Shown here one piece after another: positions 25,867 to 38,580 of a DNA stretch of 64,000 nt. The DNA comes from Diorhabda sublineata (taxonomy: Eukaryota > Arthropoda > Insecta > Coleoptera > Chrysomelidae): assembly GCF_026230105.1 (NCBI RefSeq), contig NC_079483.1, positions 18,779,312-18,843,311 on the forward strand. Reading direction: 5' to 3'. Both the position numbers and the translations under genes were made by a program. The notes under the pieces were generated by a model. The model searched no databases. It saw nothing but the letters and a program-made list of their open reading frames with translations, and was not told the DNA's origin. Numbering within the stretch: the first letter of the stretch is position 1; the number at the start of each line of letters is the position of its first letter.

Positions 25867-28800
25867 AGAAACTTTTTATTATTCAAAATCTTCTTAGACA
25901 CTGTCCTCGACAGTTTCTAATATTCAGAATCTTCCTAGACGTTTTTCATTATTCGGAATCTTCTCAGACACGTTTCAATATTCAATAACTTCCTAGACAC
26001 TTTCCTAAAACTTCCTAAATACTTTCCCAGACAATTTCCTACATTCCAAACCTTCCAAGACAGTTTGCAGAAACTTTTTATTATTCAAAATCTTCTTAGA
26101 CACTGTCCTCAATAGTTTCTAATATTCAGAATCTTCCTAGACGTTTTTTATTATTCGGAATCTTCTCAGACACGTTTCAATATTCAATAACTTCCTAGAC
26201 ACTTTCCTAAATCTTCCTAAATACTTTCCCGGACAATTTCCTACATTCCAAACCTTCCAAGACAGTTCCCAGAAACTTTTTATTATTCAAAATCTTCTTA
26301 GACACTTTCCTCGACACTTTCTAATATTCATAATCTTCCTAGACGTTTTTCATTATTCGGAATCTTCTCAGACACGTTTCAATATTCAATAACTTCCTAA
26401 ACACTTTCCTAAAACTTCCTAAATACTTTCCCGGACAATTTCTTACATTCTAAACCTTCCAAGACAGTTTGCAGAAACTTTTTATTATTCAAAATCTTCT
26501 TAGACACTGTCCTCGACAGTTTCTAATATTCAGAATCTTCCTAGACGTTTTTTATTATTCGGAATCTTCTCAGACACGTTTCAATATTCAATAACTTCCT
26601 AGACACTTTCCTAAAACGTCCTAAATACTTTCCCGGACAATTTCCTACATTCCAAACCTTCCAAGACAGTTTGCAGAAACTTTTTATTATTCAAAATCTT
26701 CTTAGACACTGTCCTCGACAGTTTCTAATATTCATAATCTTCCTAGACGTTTTTCATTATTCGGAATCTTCTCAGACACGTTTCAATATTCAATAACTTC
26801 CTAAACACTTTCCTAAAACTTCCTAAATACTTTCCCAGACAATTTCCTACATTCCAAACCTTCCAAGACAGTTCCCAGAAACTTTTTATTATTCAAAATC
26901 TTCTTAGACACTGTCCTCAATAGTTTCTAATATTCAGAATCTTCCTAGACGTTTTTCATTATTCGGAATCTTCTCAGACACGTTTCAATATTCAATAACT
27001 TCCTAGACACTTTCCTAAATCTTCCTAAATACTTTCCCGGACAATTTCTTACATTCTAAACCTTCCAAGACAGTTTGCAGAAACTTTTTATTATTCAAAA
27101 TCTTCTTAGACACTGTCCTCAATAGTTTCTAATATTCATAATCTTCCTAGACGTTTTTCATTATTCGGAATCTTCTCAGACACGTTTCAATATTCAATAA
27201 CTTCCTAGACACTTTCCTAAATCTTCCTAAATACTTTCCCGGACAATTTCCTACATTCCAAACCTTCCAAGACAGTTTGCAGAAACTTTTTATTATTCAA
27301 AATCTTCTTAGACACTGTCCTCAATAGTTTCTAATATTCAGAATCTTCCTAGACGTTTTTCATTATTCGGAATCTTCTCAGACACGTTTCAATATTCAAT
27401 AACTTCCTAGACACTTTCCTAAAACTTCCTAAATACTTTCCCAGACAATTTCCTACATTCCAAACCTTCCAAGACAGTTCCCAGAAACTTTTTATTATTC
27501 AAAATCTTCTTAGACACTGTCCTCAATAGTTTCTAATATTCAGAATCTTCCTAGACGTTTTTTATTATTCGGAATCTTCTCAGACACGTTTCAATATTCA
27601 ATAACTTCCTAGACACTTTCCTAAAACTTCCTAAATACTTTCCCAGACAATTTCCTACATTCCAAACCTTCCAAGACAGTTCCCAGAAACTTTTTATTAT
27701 TCAAAATCTTCTTAGACACTGTCCTCAATAGTTTCTAATATTCATAATCTTCCTAGACGTTTTTCATTATTCGGAATCTTCTCAGACACGTTTCAATATT
27801 CAATAACTTCCTAAACACTTTCCTAAAACTTCCTAAATACTTTCCCAGACAATTTCCTACATTCCAAACCTTCCAAGACAGTTCCCAGAAACTTTTTATT
27901 ATTCAAAATCTTCTTAGACACTGTCCTCAATAGTTTCTAATATTCAGAATCTTCCTAGACGTTTTTCATTATTCGGAATCTTCTCAGACACGTTTCAATA
28001 TTCAATAACTTCCTAGACACTTTCCTAAATCTTCCTAAATACTTTCCCGGACAATTTCTTACATTCTAAACCTTCCAAGACAGTTTGCAGAAACTTTTTA
28101 TTATTCAAAATCTTCTTAGACACTGTCCTCAATAGTTTCTAATATTCATAATCTTCCTAGACGTTTTTCATTATTCGGAATCTTCTCAGACACGTTTCAA
28201 TATTCAATAACTTCCTAGACACTTTCCTAAATCTTCCTAAATACTTTCCCGGACAATTTCCTACATTCCAAACCTTCCAAGACAGTTTGCAGAAACTTTT
28301 TATTATTCAAAATCTTCTTAGACACTGTCCTCAATAGTTTCTAATATTCAGAATCTTCCTAGACGTTTTTCATTATTCGGAATCTTCTCAGACACGTTTC
28401 AATATTCAATAACTTCCTAGACACTTTCCTAAAACTTCCTAAATACTTTCCCGGACAATTTCTTACATTCTAAACCTTCCAAGACAGTTTGCAGAAACTT
28501 TTTATTATTCAAAATCTTCTTAGACACTGTCCTCGACAGTTTCTAATATTCAGAATCTTCCTAGACGTTTTTTATTATTCGGAATCTTCTCAGACACGTT
28601 TCAATATTCAATAACTTCCTAGACACTTTCCTAAAACGTCCTAAATACTTTCCCGGACAATTTCCTACATTCCAAACCTTCCAAGACAGTTTGCAGAAAC
28701 TTTTTATTATTCAAAATCTTCTTAGACACTGTCCTCGACAGTTTCTAATATTCAGAATCTTCCTAGACGTTTTTCATTATTCGGAATCTTCTCAGACACG

Positions 28801-29094
28801 TTTCAATATTCAATAACTTCCTAGACACTTTCCTAAATCTTCCTAAATACTTTCCCGGACAATTTCTTACATTCTAAACCTTCCAAGACAGTTTGCAGAA
28901 ACTTTTTATTATTCAAAATCTTCTTAGACACTGTCCTCGACAGTTTCTAATATTCAGAATCTTCCTAGACGTTTTTTATTATTCGGAATCTTCTCAGACA
29001 CGTTTCAATATTCAATAACTTCCTAGACACTTTCCTAAAACTTCCTAAATACTTTCCCGGACAATTTCTAATTGTCCAAACCTTCCAAGACAGT
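25867..29094. repeat. 202-bp satellite, block 3
   Basis: About 16 units, with variants CTCAATAGTTTC versus CTCGACAGTTTC and CAGTTTGCAG versus CAGTTCCCAG mixed in patterns that suggest multi-unit conversion. It ends at GACAGTT (about 29094), where it joins the partial segment copy 3. Confidence 0.97.
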
Positions 29095-29316
29095 TAATAA
29101 ATGTAGGGAAGACAAAATTCGGATCCGTCCACATGCAATTGGACCGAACTGATCGAGATTCAAGCGAAATATTAAGTGCCGAAGAAAGCGATGATGAAGC
29201 GACCGCAGAAAAGAAGACGAGGAAGATCCTAGAAGACCTGGAAGGTCAATTATAAATAACAACTTAGTAAATTTAGTAATCTCATGGTTGAACTGATTAT
29301 GTAATTATTGTTTCAG
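29095..29316 (+). repeat. Segment copy 3 (partial), ending in the exon's splice acceptor
   Basis: This 222-bp stretch matches the last part of the 1.23-kb segments, starting at ATAAATGTAGGG and running to ATTATTGTTTCAG directly before the EGF1/2 exon. It is probably the original location of that sequence. Where copies 1 and 2 have GCAGAATAG, this one reads GCAGAAAAG, so an open frame of 52 codons (29097-29255, ending TRKILEDLEGQL) stays intact. It also lacks a short TGAATATG stretch found in the others. The frame is not joined to the gene's reading frame and no domain is recognised. Confidence 0.85.
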
Positions 29317-29450
29317 ATGTCGACCTGGTTGGAGAGGAGATTTTTGCGATCAATGCGAACCTTACCCCGGTTGTAAACACGGTTACTGCAACGGGTCATC
29401 GTGGCAGTGCATCTGCGATACCAATTGGGGCGGAATTCTGTGCGATCAAG
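29317..29450 (+). CDS. Ser: Serrate exon: EGF1 end and EGF2
   Basis: A 134-nt exon after ATTGTTTCAG. It encodes CRPGWRGDFCDQ, completing EGF1, then EGF2 with the hallmark YPGCKHGYCNGSSWQC and CDTNWGGILCDQ, strongly conserved in Serrate and Jagged. It contains an N-glycosylation sequon (NGS). Phase 2 in, phase 1 out, donor GTAGGA. The exon is an island: its 5' side is a 216-bp remnant of a duplicated segment that ends in this acceptor, beyond which lies a 202-bp satellite block, and the same satellite resumes about 720 bp downstream. Confidence 0.97.
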
Positions 29451-30169
29451 GTAGGAAAACTATTCATAGCGAACACACAGTTTAAGTTACACCGACACTC
29501 GCGATTACACTGCCGAACGCGCCTTTCGATAACCAAGTTAACGTCTTCGAAGACGATGCGGAATTTTGAAGTTTCAGACAGTTTCGGAACGTGTTTCCTA
29601 ACCTTAGATTCATATTAACGAATTAAAAAAGTTTTCCGAGGATAAATGTTGATTGAATAGATGAAAAAACAAAATAATATCGGTCAATAAGGGCTAAAAT
29701 AACCCATAATTTTTTTATCCAAGCCGAACAAGTGCGTGAGAGTGATCCAGATGTATCATGGCCATTATACAACTGTTGCGAAACATAAAAAAAATACTTC
29801 CGCGTCCAAAGGGACCCATTGACTATTCATCAAAATATAAAAAAGAAAAAAACGATAGTTCGCCCCAAGGACGGGGGTTAATTTTTCGTGAGGCGCTTTT
29901 ATGTAAACCGAAGTTGTCACGGATCGGTGAACAACGACAATTGTACACTTGATCGGAATATCGGCAACCCTCTCAAGAGGGTCGAGTAATGGGTGCGTGT
30001 GTAAAGTGATTAACCCTTTGACACGTTTTTTAAGGAACATGTGTGTTGAGAAGGGGCGCATTGTGTTGTAATTATGTATCTATTCGATAATATGAAAGTT
30101 AAATGGAAGCACGGTATAATTAGAAGGGTTTTTCGAACGTATTTTGTTAATTAGATATTGGAAAAAGAC
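29451..30169. other. Intron 5' part with hammerhead-like motif copy 2
   Basis: Contains the motif at about 29505-29556. The 64-codon and 98-codon frames at 29758-30061 overlap on opposite strands and show no known domain. GC content at 29850-30060 is higher than in the surroundings, so a transposon relic is possible but not shown. Confidence 0.4.
29505..29556 (-). ncRNA. Hammerhead-ribozyme-like motif, copy 2
   Basis: Minus strand reads CGAAGA, then GTTAACTTGGTTATC (stem-loop with one mismatch), GAAA, GGCGCGTT, CGGCAGTGTAAT. The layout is the same as in copies 1 and 4, but the mini-stem III and the cleavage-site base differ. Probably degenerate. Confidence 0.35.
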
Positions 30170-33100
30170 ATTTTTTATTGTTCAGAATCTTCCTCGATAC
30201 TTTTCGAAATCTTTCTGAATACTTTTTGATATTGAGAATCTTCCGAGACATTTTCCTAGACACCTTTCATTATTCGGAAATTTCAAGCGACTTTTCTAGA
30301 TCATTTTAATACTTTGAATTTTCCTAGATGCTTTTTATGATTCAGAATCTTCTCAGGCACGTTTTAATATTTATTATCTTCCTAAATACTGCTCTAAATC
30401 TTACTAAATACTTTCCTAGACACTTTCTTATGTCCCGAATCATCTAGGACGCTTTCCTATCATTCAGAACTTTTCAAGTCACTTTCCTAGACCATTTTAA
30501 TATTAAGAAGCTTCCAAGATGCTTTCCCAGACATTTTCTATTATTGAAATCCTTCCTAGACACTTTTCAATATTCAATATCTTCCTAGACACTCCCTAAA
30601 TCTTCTTTCCTAGAAAATTTCTAATATTCCAAACCTTCCAAGACAGTTTCCAGAAACTTTTTATTATTCAAAATCTTCTTAGACACTGTCCTCGACAGTT
30701 TCTAATATTCAAAATCTTCCTAGACGTTTATTATTATTCGGAATCTTCTCAGACACGTTTCAATATTCAATAACTTCCTAGACACTTTCCTAAAACGTCC
30801 TAAATACTTTCCCGGACAATCTCCTACATTCCAAACCTTCCAAGACAGTTTCCAGAAACTTTTTATTATTCAAAATCTTCTTAGACATTTTCCTCGACAC
30901 TTTCTAATATTCATAATCTTCCCAGACGTTTTTTGTTATTCGGAATCTTCTCAGACACGTTTCAATATTCAATAACTTCCTAGACACTTTCCTAAAACTT
31001 CCCAAATACTTTCCCGGACAATTTCTAATATTCCAAACCTTCCAAGACAGTTTCCAGAAACTTTTTATTATTCAAAATCTTCTTAGACACTGTCCTCGAC
31101 AGTTTCTAATATTCATAATCTTCCTAGACGTTTTTTATTATTCGGAATCTTCTCAGACACGTTTCAATATTCAATAACTTCCTAGACACTTTCCTAAAAC
31201 GTCCTAAATACTTTCCCGGACAATCTCCTACATTCCAAACCTTCCAAGACAGTTTCCAGAAACTTTTTATTATTCAAAATCTTCTTAGACATTTTCCTCG
31301 ACACTTTCTAATATTCATAATCTTCCCAGACGTTTTTTGTTATTCGGAATCTTCTCAGACACGTTTCAATATTCAATAACTTCCTAGACACTTTCCTAAA
31401 ACGTCCTAAATACTTTCCCGGACAATCTCCTACATTCCAAACCTTCCAAGACAGTTTCCAGAAACTTTTTATTATTCAAAATCTTCTTAGACATTTTCCT
31501 CGACACTTTCTAATATTCATAATCTTCCCAGACGTTTTTTGTTATTCGGAATCTTCTCAGACACGTTTCAATATTCAATAACTTCCTAGACACTTTCCTA
31601 AAACTTCCTAAATACTTTTCCGGACAATTTCTAATATTCCAAACCTTCCAAGACAGTTTCCAGAAACTTTTTATTATTTAAAATCTTCTTAGACATTTTC
31701 CTCGACACTTTCTAATATTCATAATCTTCCTAGACGTTTTTTATTATTCGGAATCTTCTCAGACACGTTTCAATATTCAATAACTTCCTAGACACTTTCC
31801 TAAAACGTCCTAAATACTTTCCCGGACAATCTCCTACATTCCAAACCTTCCAAGACAGTTTCCAGAAACTTTTTATTATTCAAAATCTTCTTAGACATTT
31901 TCCTCGACACTTTCTAATATTCATAATCTTCCCAGACGTTTTTTGTTATTCGGAATCTTCTCAGACACGTTTCAATATTCAATAACTTCCTAGACACTTT
32001 CCTAAAACGTCCTAAATACTTTCCCGGACAATCTCCTACATTCCAAACCTTCCAAGACAGTTTCCAGAAACTTTTTATTATTCAAAATCTTCTTAGACAT
32101 TTTCCTCGACACTTTCTAATATTCATAATCTTCCCAGACGTTTTTTGTTATTCGGAATCTTCTCAGACACGTTTCAATATTCAATAACTTCCTAGACACT
32201 TTCCTAAAACTTCCTAAATACTTTTCCGGACAATTTCTAATATTCCAAACCTTCCAAGACAGTTTCCAGAAACTTTTTATTATTTAAAATCTTCTTAGAC
32301 ATTTTCCTCGACACTTTCTAATATTCATAATCTTCCTAGACGTTTATTATTATTCGGAATCTTCTCAGACACGTTTCAATATTCAATAACTTCCTAGACA
32401 CTTTCCTAAAACTTCCCAAATACTTTCCTGGACAATTTCTAATATTCCAAACCTTCCAAGACAGTTTGCAGAAACTTTTTATTATTCAAAATCTTCTTAG
32501 ACACTGTCCTCGACAGTTTCTAATATTCAAAATCTTCCTAGACGTTTATTATTATTCGGAATCTTCTCAGACACGTTTCAATATTCAATAACTTCCTAGA
32601 CACTTTCCTAAAACTTCCTAAATACTTTTCCGGACAATTTCTAATATTCCAAACCTTCCAAGACAGTTTCCAGAAACTTTTTATTATTCAAAATCTTCTT
32701 AGACACTGTCCTCGACAGTTTCTAATATTCAAAATCTTCCTAGACGTTTATTATTATTCGGAATCTTCTCAGACACGTTTCAATATTCAATAACTTCCTA
32801 GACACTTTCCTAAAACTTCCCAAATACTTTCCCGGACAATTTCCAATATTCCAAACCTTCCAAGACAGTTTCCAGAAACTTTTTATTATTCAAAATCTTC
32901 TTAGACACTTTCCTCGACACTTTCTAATATTCATAATCTTCCTAGACGTTTTTTATTATTCGGAATCTTCTCAGACACATTTCAATATTCAGTATCCTCC
33001 TAGACACTTTCCTAAAACTTCCTAAATACTTTTCCGGACAATTTCTAATATTCTAAACCTTCCAAGACAGTTTCCAGAAACTTTTTATTATTCAAAATCT

Positions 33101-33420
33101 TCTTAGACACTTTCTTCGACACTTTCTAATATTCATAATCTTCCTAGACGTTTTTTATTATTCGGAATCTTCTTAGACACATTTCAATATTCAGTATCCT
33201 CCTAGACACTTTCCTAAAACTTCCTAAATACTTTTCCGGACAATTTCTAATATTCCAAACCTTCCAAGACAGTTTCCAGAAACTTTTTATTATTCGGAAT
33301 CTTCTCAGACACGTTTCAATATTCAATAACTTCCTAGACAATTTCCTGAATATATCAAGACACTTTCCCTGACACTCTGTATATTCAGAATCTTCCAAGT
33401 AATTTTTTAAATATCCAAAA
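30170..33420. repeat. 202-bp satellite, block 4
   Basis: Same satellite as the three blocks on the other side of the EGF1/2 exon and in the same orientation. It begins with diverged units (30170-30620) and becomes homogeneous from about 30640 to 33300. A four-to-six-unit higher-order pattern is visible in the ACTGTCCTCGACAG versus ATTTTCCTCGACAC variants. The frame at 33144-33398 on the minus strand is a chance reading of repeat units. Confidence 0.96.
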
Positions 33421-35500
33421 TCTTCTTAGCGAACGCTTATTTCTTTTTTTGCTCCCATACGAAAAAAAAATAGTCTCGTGATTAGTATTTTTTTGTCGAA
33501 TTCATAATACGGGACGTCCATAAAACAGAATGCAAGCTAAAACTACTTAGGTGCTGCAAGTGCGTATAAAAGACGGCTTTAAACCAATTTAATCTGCTTA
33601 TAAAAATGTAAAACTGTATAATGACGATGATGTATTCACAGTAATACATAGATATGACGATCATTTTATTTTTAAAGGACCATAAAACGTTTTTTATTTC
33701 TACCAGGACCACAGAACTTCATATCCTCCTTGACCTTCATTATTATTTAGATGTCGCCATCTTTGGTGTTCTGTCAATGTCAACTTCTGTCAGTAGTCAA
33801 CTTCTGACAGTAAAATCACATTCTGATCAGTATTCTCAATCACATGACAAAATAAGACTAATAATGAAGTTGTTAATATATTTATGTTGTCAAAAATTGT
33901 TGTCAAAGCGAGAATTTTATGAGAATTTTGATTATATATATATAAACATTTCTATTGTGTATTAGAATGCATGGAACTATTTGTTTTCTTTTTGTTTCGT
34001 GCTGTTTGCTTTTAATACGACGTCAAGAATCGATGATTCCAACATATTCCGTTGCTTTTCTTCTTCTTTTTAAATATATTGACTGAGCAATCTGACGAAT
34101 TGTCAAAATTAACTGACGCCCATTTAAAAATGGCCGCCGCGGGGTAAACAAATGCTTTCGACGTAAGTTTCTGTGTGATCTGTGAAGTTTTTTGTTGGAT
34201 TTCGACATCATTATTACCAGTTTTATAGCGAAATGGCTTTTTGAAGAGTTACTGATAAAATAAATGATAACTTTATGAGGAAATGTGTCGTTTTCTTTCG
34301 ATTATACAGTGTTGCTAAATCTACAAAGCCCGGAGTCCAGAACTGTTTCCGTTTCTTCTACAAAATCGTTTGATTCAAAGCCTCTATTTGTTATTTTATA
34401 GTTTGAGATCGTCAAGTTCGTATTGAAATTTTGTTTATAAAGAATATTCGACGAGAAATTTCCAATTTATCGACGTCTATGAGGTGTTGCATCTTTACTC
34501 GGCAGACCGTTTTGAAACACCGTGGGATCCGGTCACAGGTGTTTCTTCACTTTTTCTTTCTCTTTTCTTCGCCGAGATCATATATACAAGTAATTCGCAA
34601 AGTGCTTTCGGCCATTTCGGATGATAAACCGTAATTTTAGTATTTCTTCTTCCCGGTCATTGTCGGTCGCATTAGATCGCTTTAAAATGTACAAAATGTT
34701 GCCATGACCACGCCATGTGACCTCGCATTTGAATATACTTCATACTGGTAGTCGTTCCGTAGATAAAACGATAATCCCGCCACATCCGACTGACCGATAC
34801 CGATCGGGATAATTCCGATTCGAATTTCCTTACGAGGAGAACCTGGAAGGACGAAATTAATGAAGCTACGACACGAGGTGTTACCATAAACGAAAGAACG
34901 AAAGATATTGAGAGATTTTTGGAAAAAAGTTACGTAGAAAACGTCCTAAATCCAAAAGACTTGAACAATATTTGTACCAAGGCTTATTCCTTTATTATTT
35001 TCAAGCTGCTACTGATTTAATTTACTAGAATCTTCTCCAAGTTGAAATTATATTGTCCGACACTAGTTTCGATAACCCAATTACCTTCTTCAGGGACTGA
35101 ATTTCAGTAGAATATTCTCGTTATAAGTTTCCGTTTGAAAATGATTCTACATCCGGCTTTTTCACCTGGTTTATAACCATTTGACTTTCAACTTTGTTTC
35201 TAATTAGAAAAAATTGTGTTAAAAAGTATTTTTTGCCATTACGTAAACTTTGAAAGTGGTACAGTATCGCCTCGAATGTTTTTATAAACGAAAAAATAAA
35301 ATAAAATCGATTTTAGACAACTAGTCGGTTGAAAAAGATATTTTCAACAATAATTATTGAATGGCGACGAAGATGGGGATGGAAATGATGGAGGAGAACC
35401 TCCAACAGAAGATTTATAAATTGAACAACGATAAAAGTTTAGCAGAATAATAGAATACGAGGGAGAAAAGTTGTGAAAGAAAATAGAAGCTTGTAGGTTG
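33421..35500. other. Intron sequence with unclassified short frames
   Basis: Overlapping frames at 33482-33965 and 34672-34887 show no known domain. Short TGTCAACTTCTGTCAG repeats occur at 33778-33812. It contains hammerhead-like motif copy 3 (35055-35097). Confidence 0.4.
35055..35097 (-). ncRNA. Hammerhead-ribozyme-like motif, copy 3 (best core)
   Basis: On the minus strand, GTCC and GGAC (helix I, 4 bp) enclose CTGAAGA, a stem-loop AGGTAATTGGGTTATC, GAAA, C-TAGT-G and TC. All core pieces of a type I hammerhead (CUGANGA, GAAA, a 2-bp helix III, and H17 = C in GUC) are in order. One extra base sits between CTGAAGA and the first pair of stem II. The helix III loop is TAGT here versus GCGC in copies 1 and 4 while its closing pairs are kept. 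Structural inference, untested. Confidence 0.5.
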
Positions 35501-35639
35501 GTCCAACGACAACAGGGGTGAATTCCACCCTTATTCGGGGGTGGAAATTTGAAATTTTAAAATAAATCGATAGAGAATTGAATTTTATGAAAAAAATGTG
35601 GAATGAAGATTTTTATTTGACTCAATAATTTTTTAGTTA

Positions 35640-37850
35640 TTCGCGATGGGAAATTAATAAAAAAAAAAGCACGTTTTTCAACATTTTTTCACGAAAAATT
35701 CGAAAATTACGCATTTTCTGGAAGAAATTATTCTTATCAAAATTGAAGCTTATAAAAAAATAAAGAAATTAGTCAGCTTAAATTAAATTTTTTTAATAAT
35801 ATTCAGCAACTTATCAGTCACTGAAAGTCAATTTTTTCTATTTCGTAAATTTATGCAGAGGTTTGAGCTCAAATAACGGGAAAACTATCAATTTTTCGTA
35901 AAAAATTGTTATAAACATTTTTAAAGTACTTTTTCAGACCTTTGAAATGAGTTTTTAAAAAATGGTCTATCACGAAAATTAAGCGAGTTATGATGAAAAT
36001 AAGCTAAGTAACTCGAATTTGAAAAACAAAACCACGTTTTTCAACATTTTTTCACGAAAAATTCGAAAATTACGCATTTTCTGGAAGAAATTATTCTTAT
36101 CAAAATTGAAGCTTATAAAAAAATAAAGAAATTAGTCAGTTTAAATTAAATTTTTTTCAATAATATTCAGCAACTTATCAGTCACTGAAAGTCAATTTTT
36201 TCTTTTTCGTAAATTTATGCAGAGGTTTGAGCTCAAATAACGGGAAAACTATCAATTTTTCGTAAAAAATTGTTATAAACATTTTTAAAGTACTTTTTCA
36301 GACCTTTGAAATGAGTTTTTAAAAAATGGTCTATCACGAAAATTAAGCGAGTTATGATGAAAATAAGCTAAGTAACTCGAATTTGAAAAACAAAACCACG
36401 TTTTTCAACATTTTTTCACGAAAAATTCGAAAATTACGCATTTTCTGGAAGAAATTATTCTTATCAAAATTGAAGCTTATAAAAAAATAAAGAAATTAGT
36501 CAGCTTAAATTAAATTTTTTTAATAATATTCAGCAACTTATCAGTCACTGAAAGTCAATTTTTTCTTTTTCGTAAATTTATGCAGAGGTTTGAGCTCAAA
36601 TAACGGGAAAACTATCAATTTTTCGTAAAAAATTGTTATAAACATTTTTAAAGTACTTTTTCAGACCTTTGAAATGAGTTTTTAAAAAATGGTCTATCAC
36701 GAAAATTAAGCGAGTTATGATGAAAATAAGCTAAGTAACTCGAATTTGAAAAACAAAACCACGTTTTTCAACATTTTTTCACGAAAAATTCGAAAATTAC
36801 GCATTTTCTGGAAGAAATTATTCTTATCAAAATTGAAGCTTATAAAAAAATAAAGAAATTAGTCAGCTTAAATTAAATTTTTTTAATAATATTCAGCAAC
36901 TTATCAGTCACTGAAAGTCAATTTTTTCTTTTTCGTAAATTTATGCAGAGGTTTGAGCTCAAATAACGGGAAAACTATCAATTTTTCGTAAAAAATTGTT
37001 ATAAACATTTTTAAAGTACTTTTTCAGACCTTTGAAATGAGTTTTTAAAAAATGGTCTATCACGAAAATTAAGCGAGTTATGATGAAAATAAGCTAAGTA
37101 ACTCGAATTTGATAAACAAAACCACGTTTTTCAACATTTTTTCACGAAAAATTCGAAAATTACGCATTTTCTGGAAGAAATTATTCTTATCAAAATTGAA
37201 GCTTATAAAAAAATAAAGAAATTAGTCAGCTTAAATTGAATTTTTTTAATAATATTCAGCAACTTATCAGTCATGAAAGTCAATTTTTTCTTTTTCGTAA
37301 ATTTATGCAGAGATTTGAGCTCAAATAACGGAAAAACTATCAATTTTTCGTAAAAAATTGTTATGAACATTTTTAAAGTACTTTTTCAGACCTTTGAAAT
37401 GAGTTTTTAAAAAATGGTCTATCACGAAAATTAAGCGAGTTATGATGAAAATAAGCTAAGTAACTCGAATTTGAAAAACAAAACCACGTTTTTCAACATT
37501 TTTTCACGAAAAATTCGAAAATTACGCATTTTCTGGAAGAAATTATTCTTATCAAAATTGAAGCTTATAAAAAAATAAAGAAATTAGTCAGTTTAAATTA
37601 AATTTTTTTCAATAATATTCAGCAACTTATCAGTCATGAAAGTCAATTTTTTCTTTTTCGTAAATTTATGCAGAGGTTTGAGCTCAAATAACGGGAAAAC
37701 TATCAATTTTTCGTAAAAAATTGTTATGAACATTTTTAAAGTACTTTTTCAGACCTTTAAAATGATATTTTAAAAAATCGTCTATCACGAAAATTAAGCG
37801 AGTTATGACGAAATTAAGTTAAGTAATTCGAATTTCAAAAAAAAATTGTC
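35640..37850. repeat. 363-bp tandem array, six copies
   Basis: CACGTTTTTCAACATTTTTT occurs at 35670, 36033, 36397, 36760, 37123 and 37485 (spacing 362-364). Copies are nearly identical; the last two carry shared changes (TCAGTCATGAAAG, TTATGAAC). The unit includes TGAGCTCAAATAACGGGAAA and has no coding frame. Confidence 0.97.
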
Positions 37851-38439
37851 GGTTTGTGGGTAAATTTGATAACATGTACGGCAAAATTAAAATTAATCGT
37901 TGCCCTTGTAAAATTATCTTTGTTTAAGCCCTAACAACACGTTCCAAAAGTTTGAATGGTTTGGAACACGTATATTTGAAAAAAGTTGTTTAATGTGAAA
38001 TTCTATTTTTTGGATTCAAGAAAAACGTTGTTTTTTCAAAATATCTCAAAAACTATTGGATCAACGAAAAAATTTGTTAATAACTAAAATTTAGCTTTTA
38101 TTTTACTGAACATTTTGTTTTTTTTTTAAACTCGCGTAGCTTGAAAATTAAACAAGATATAAGCGTTTAAAGATTTCAATTCTAAGGAATAGTCTTTTTT
38201 ACTCTTTAACATCAAAATTCTCTGAAAAAAAGGACCTAGAAGGGTTGCAACTCTCATGGTTTTGTAGCTTATGAAATTCCCTACAAAATGGTGTATGGAA
38301 AAAAGCAAAAAGCTTAAAGGGAAGCCGAGTTATTATTAAAAAACCGAAAACATTTTTCTAGAGATAAGTCTGAAAAATCGCGAATTGTTTAAATTTTGAT
38401 CTTTTTGGAGTATTTATTCTTTTTTGCATATATAAATAC

Positions 38440-38580
38440 ATGTAAAAAACACATTTTTCAACAAAGAAAAACTCGAAAATTACGCATTTTTTGGAAAAAA
38501 TATCTTTATCAAAATTGAACTTACAAAAAAATAAAGAAATTAGTCAGTTTGAATTAAATTTTTTGAATAATATTTATTTA
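38440..38580. repeat. Diverged partial copy of the 363-bp unit
   Basis: ACATTTTTCAACAAAG..ACTCGAAAATTACGCATTTT..AAATTAGTCAGTTTGAATT matches the first 140 bp of the unit with substitutions and small gaps. Confidence 0.8.

Noticed and set aside
33144..33398. 84-residue minus-strand protein with repeated LRRFRIIK
   Set aside because: A chance reading of the 202-bp satellite; the peptide repeat simply mirrors the DNA repeat.
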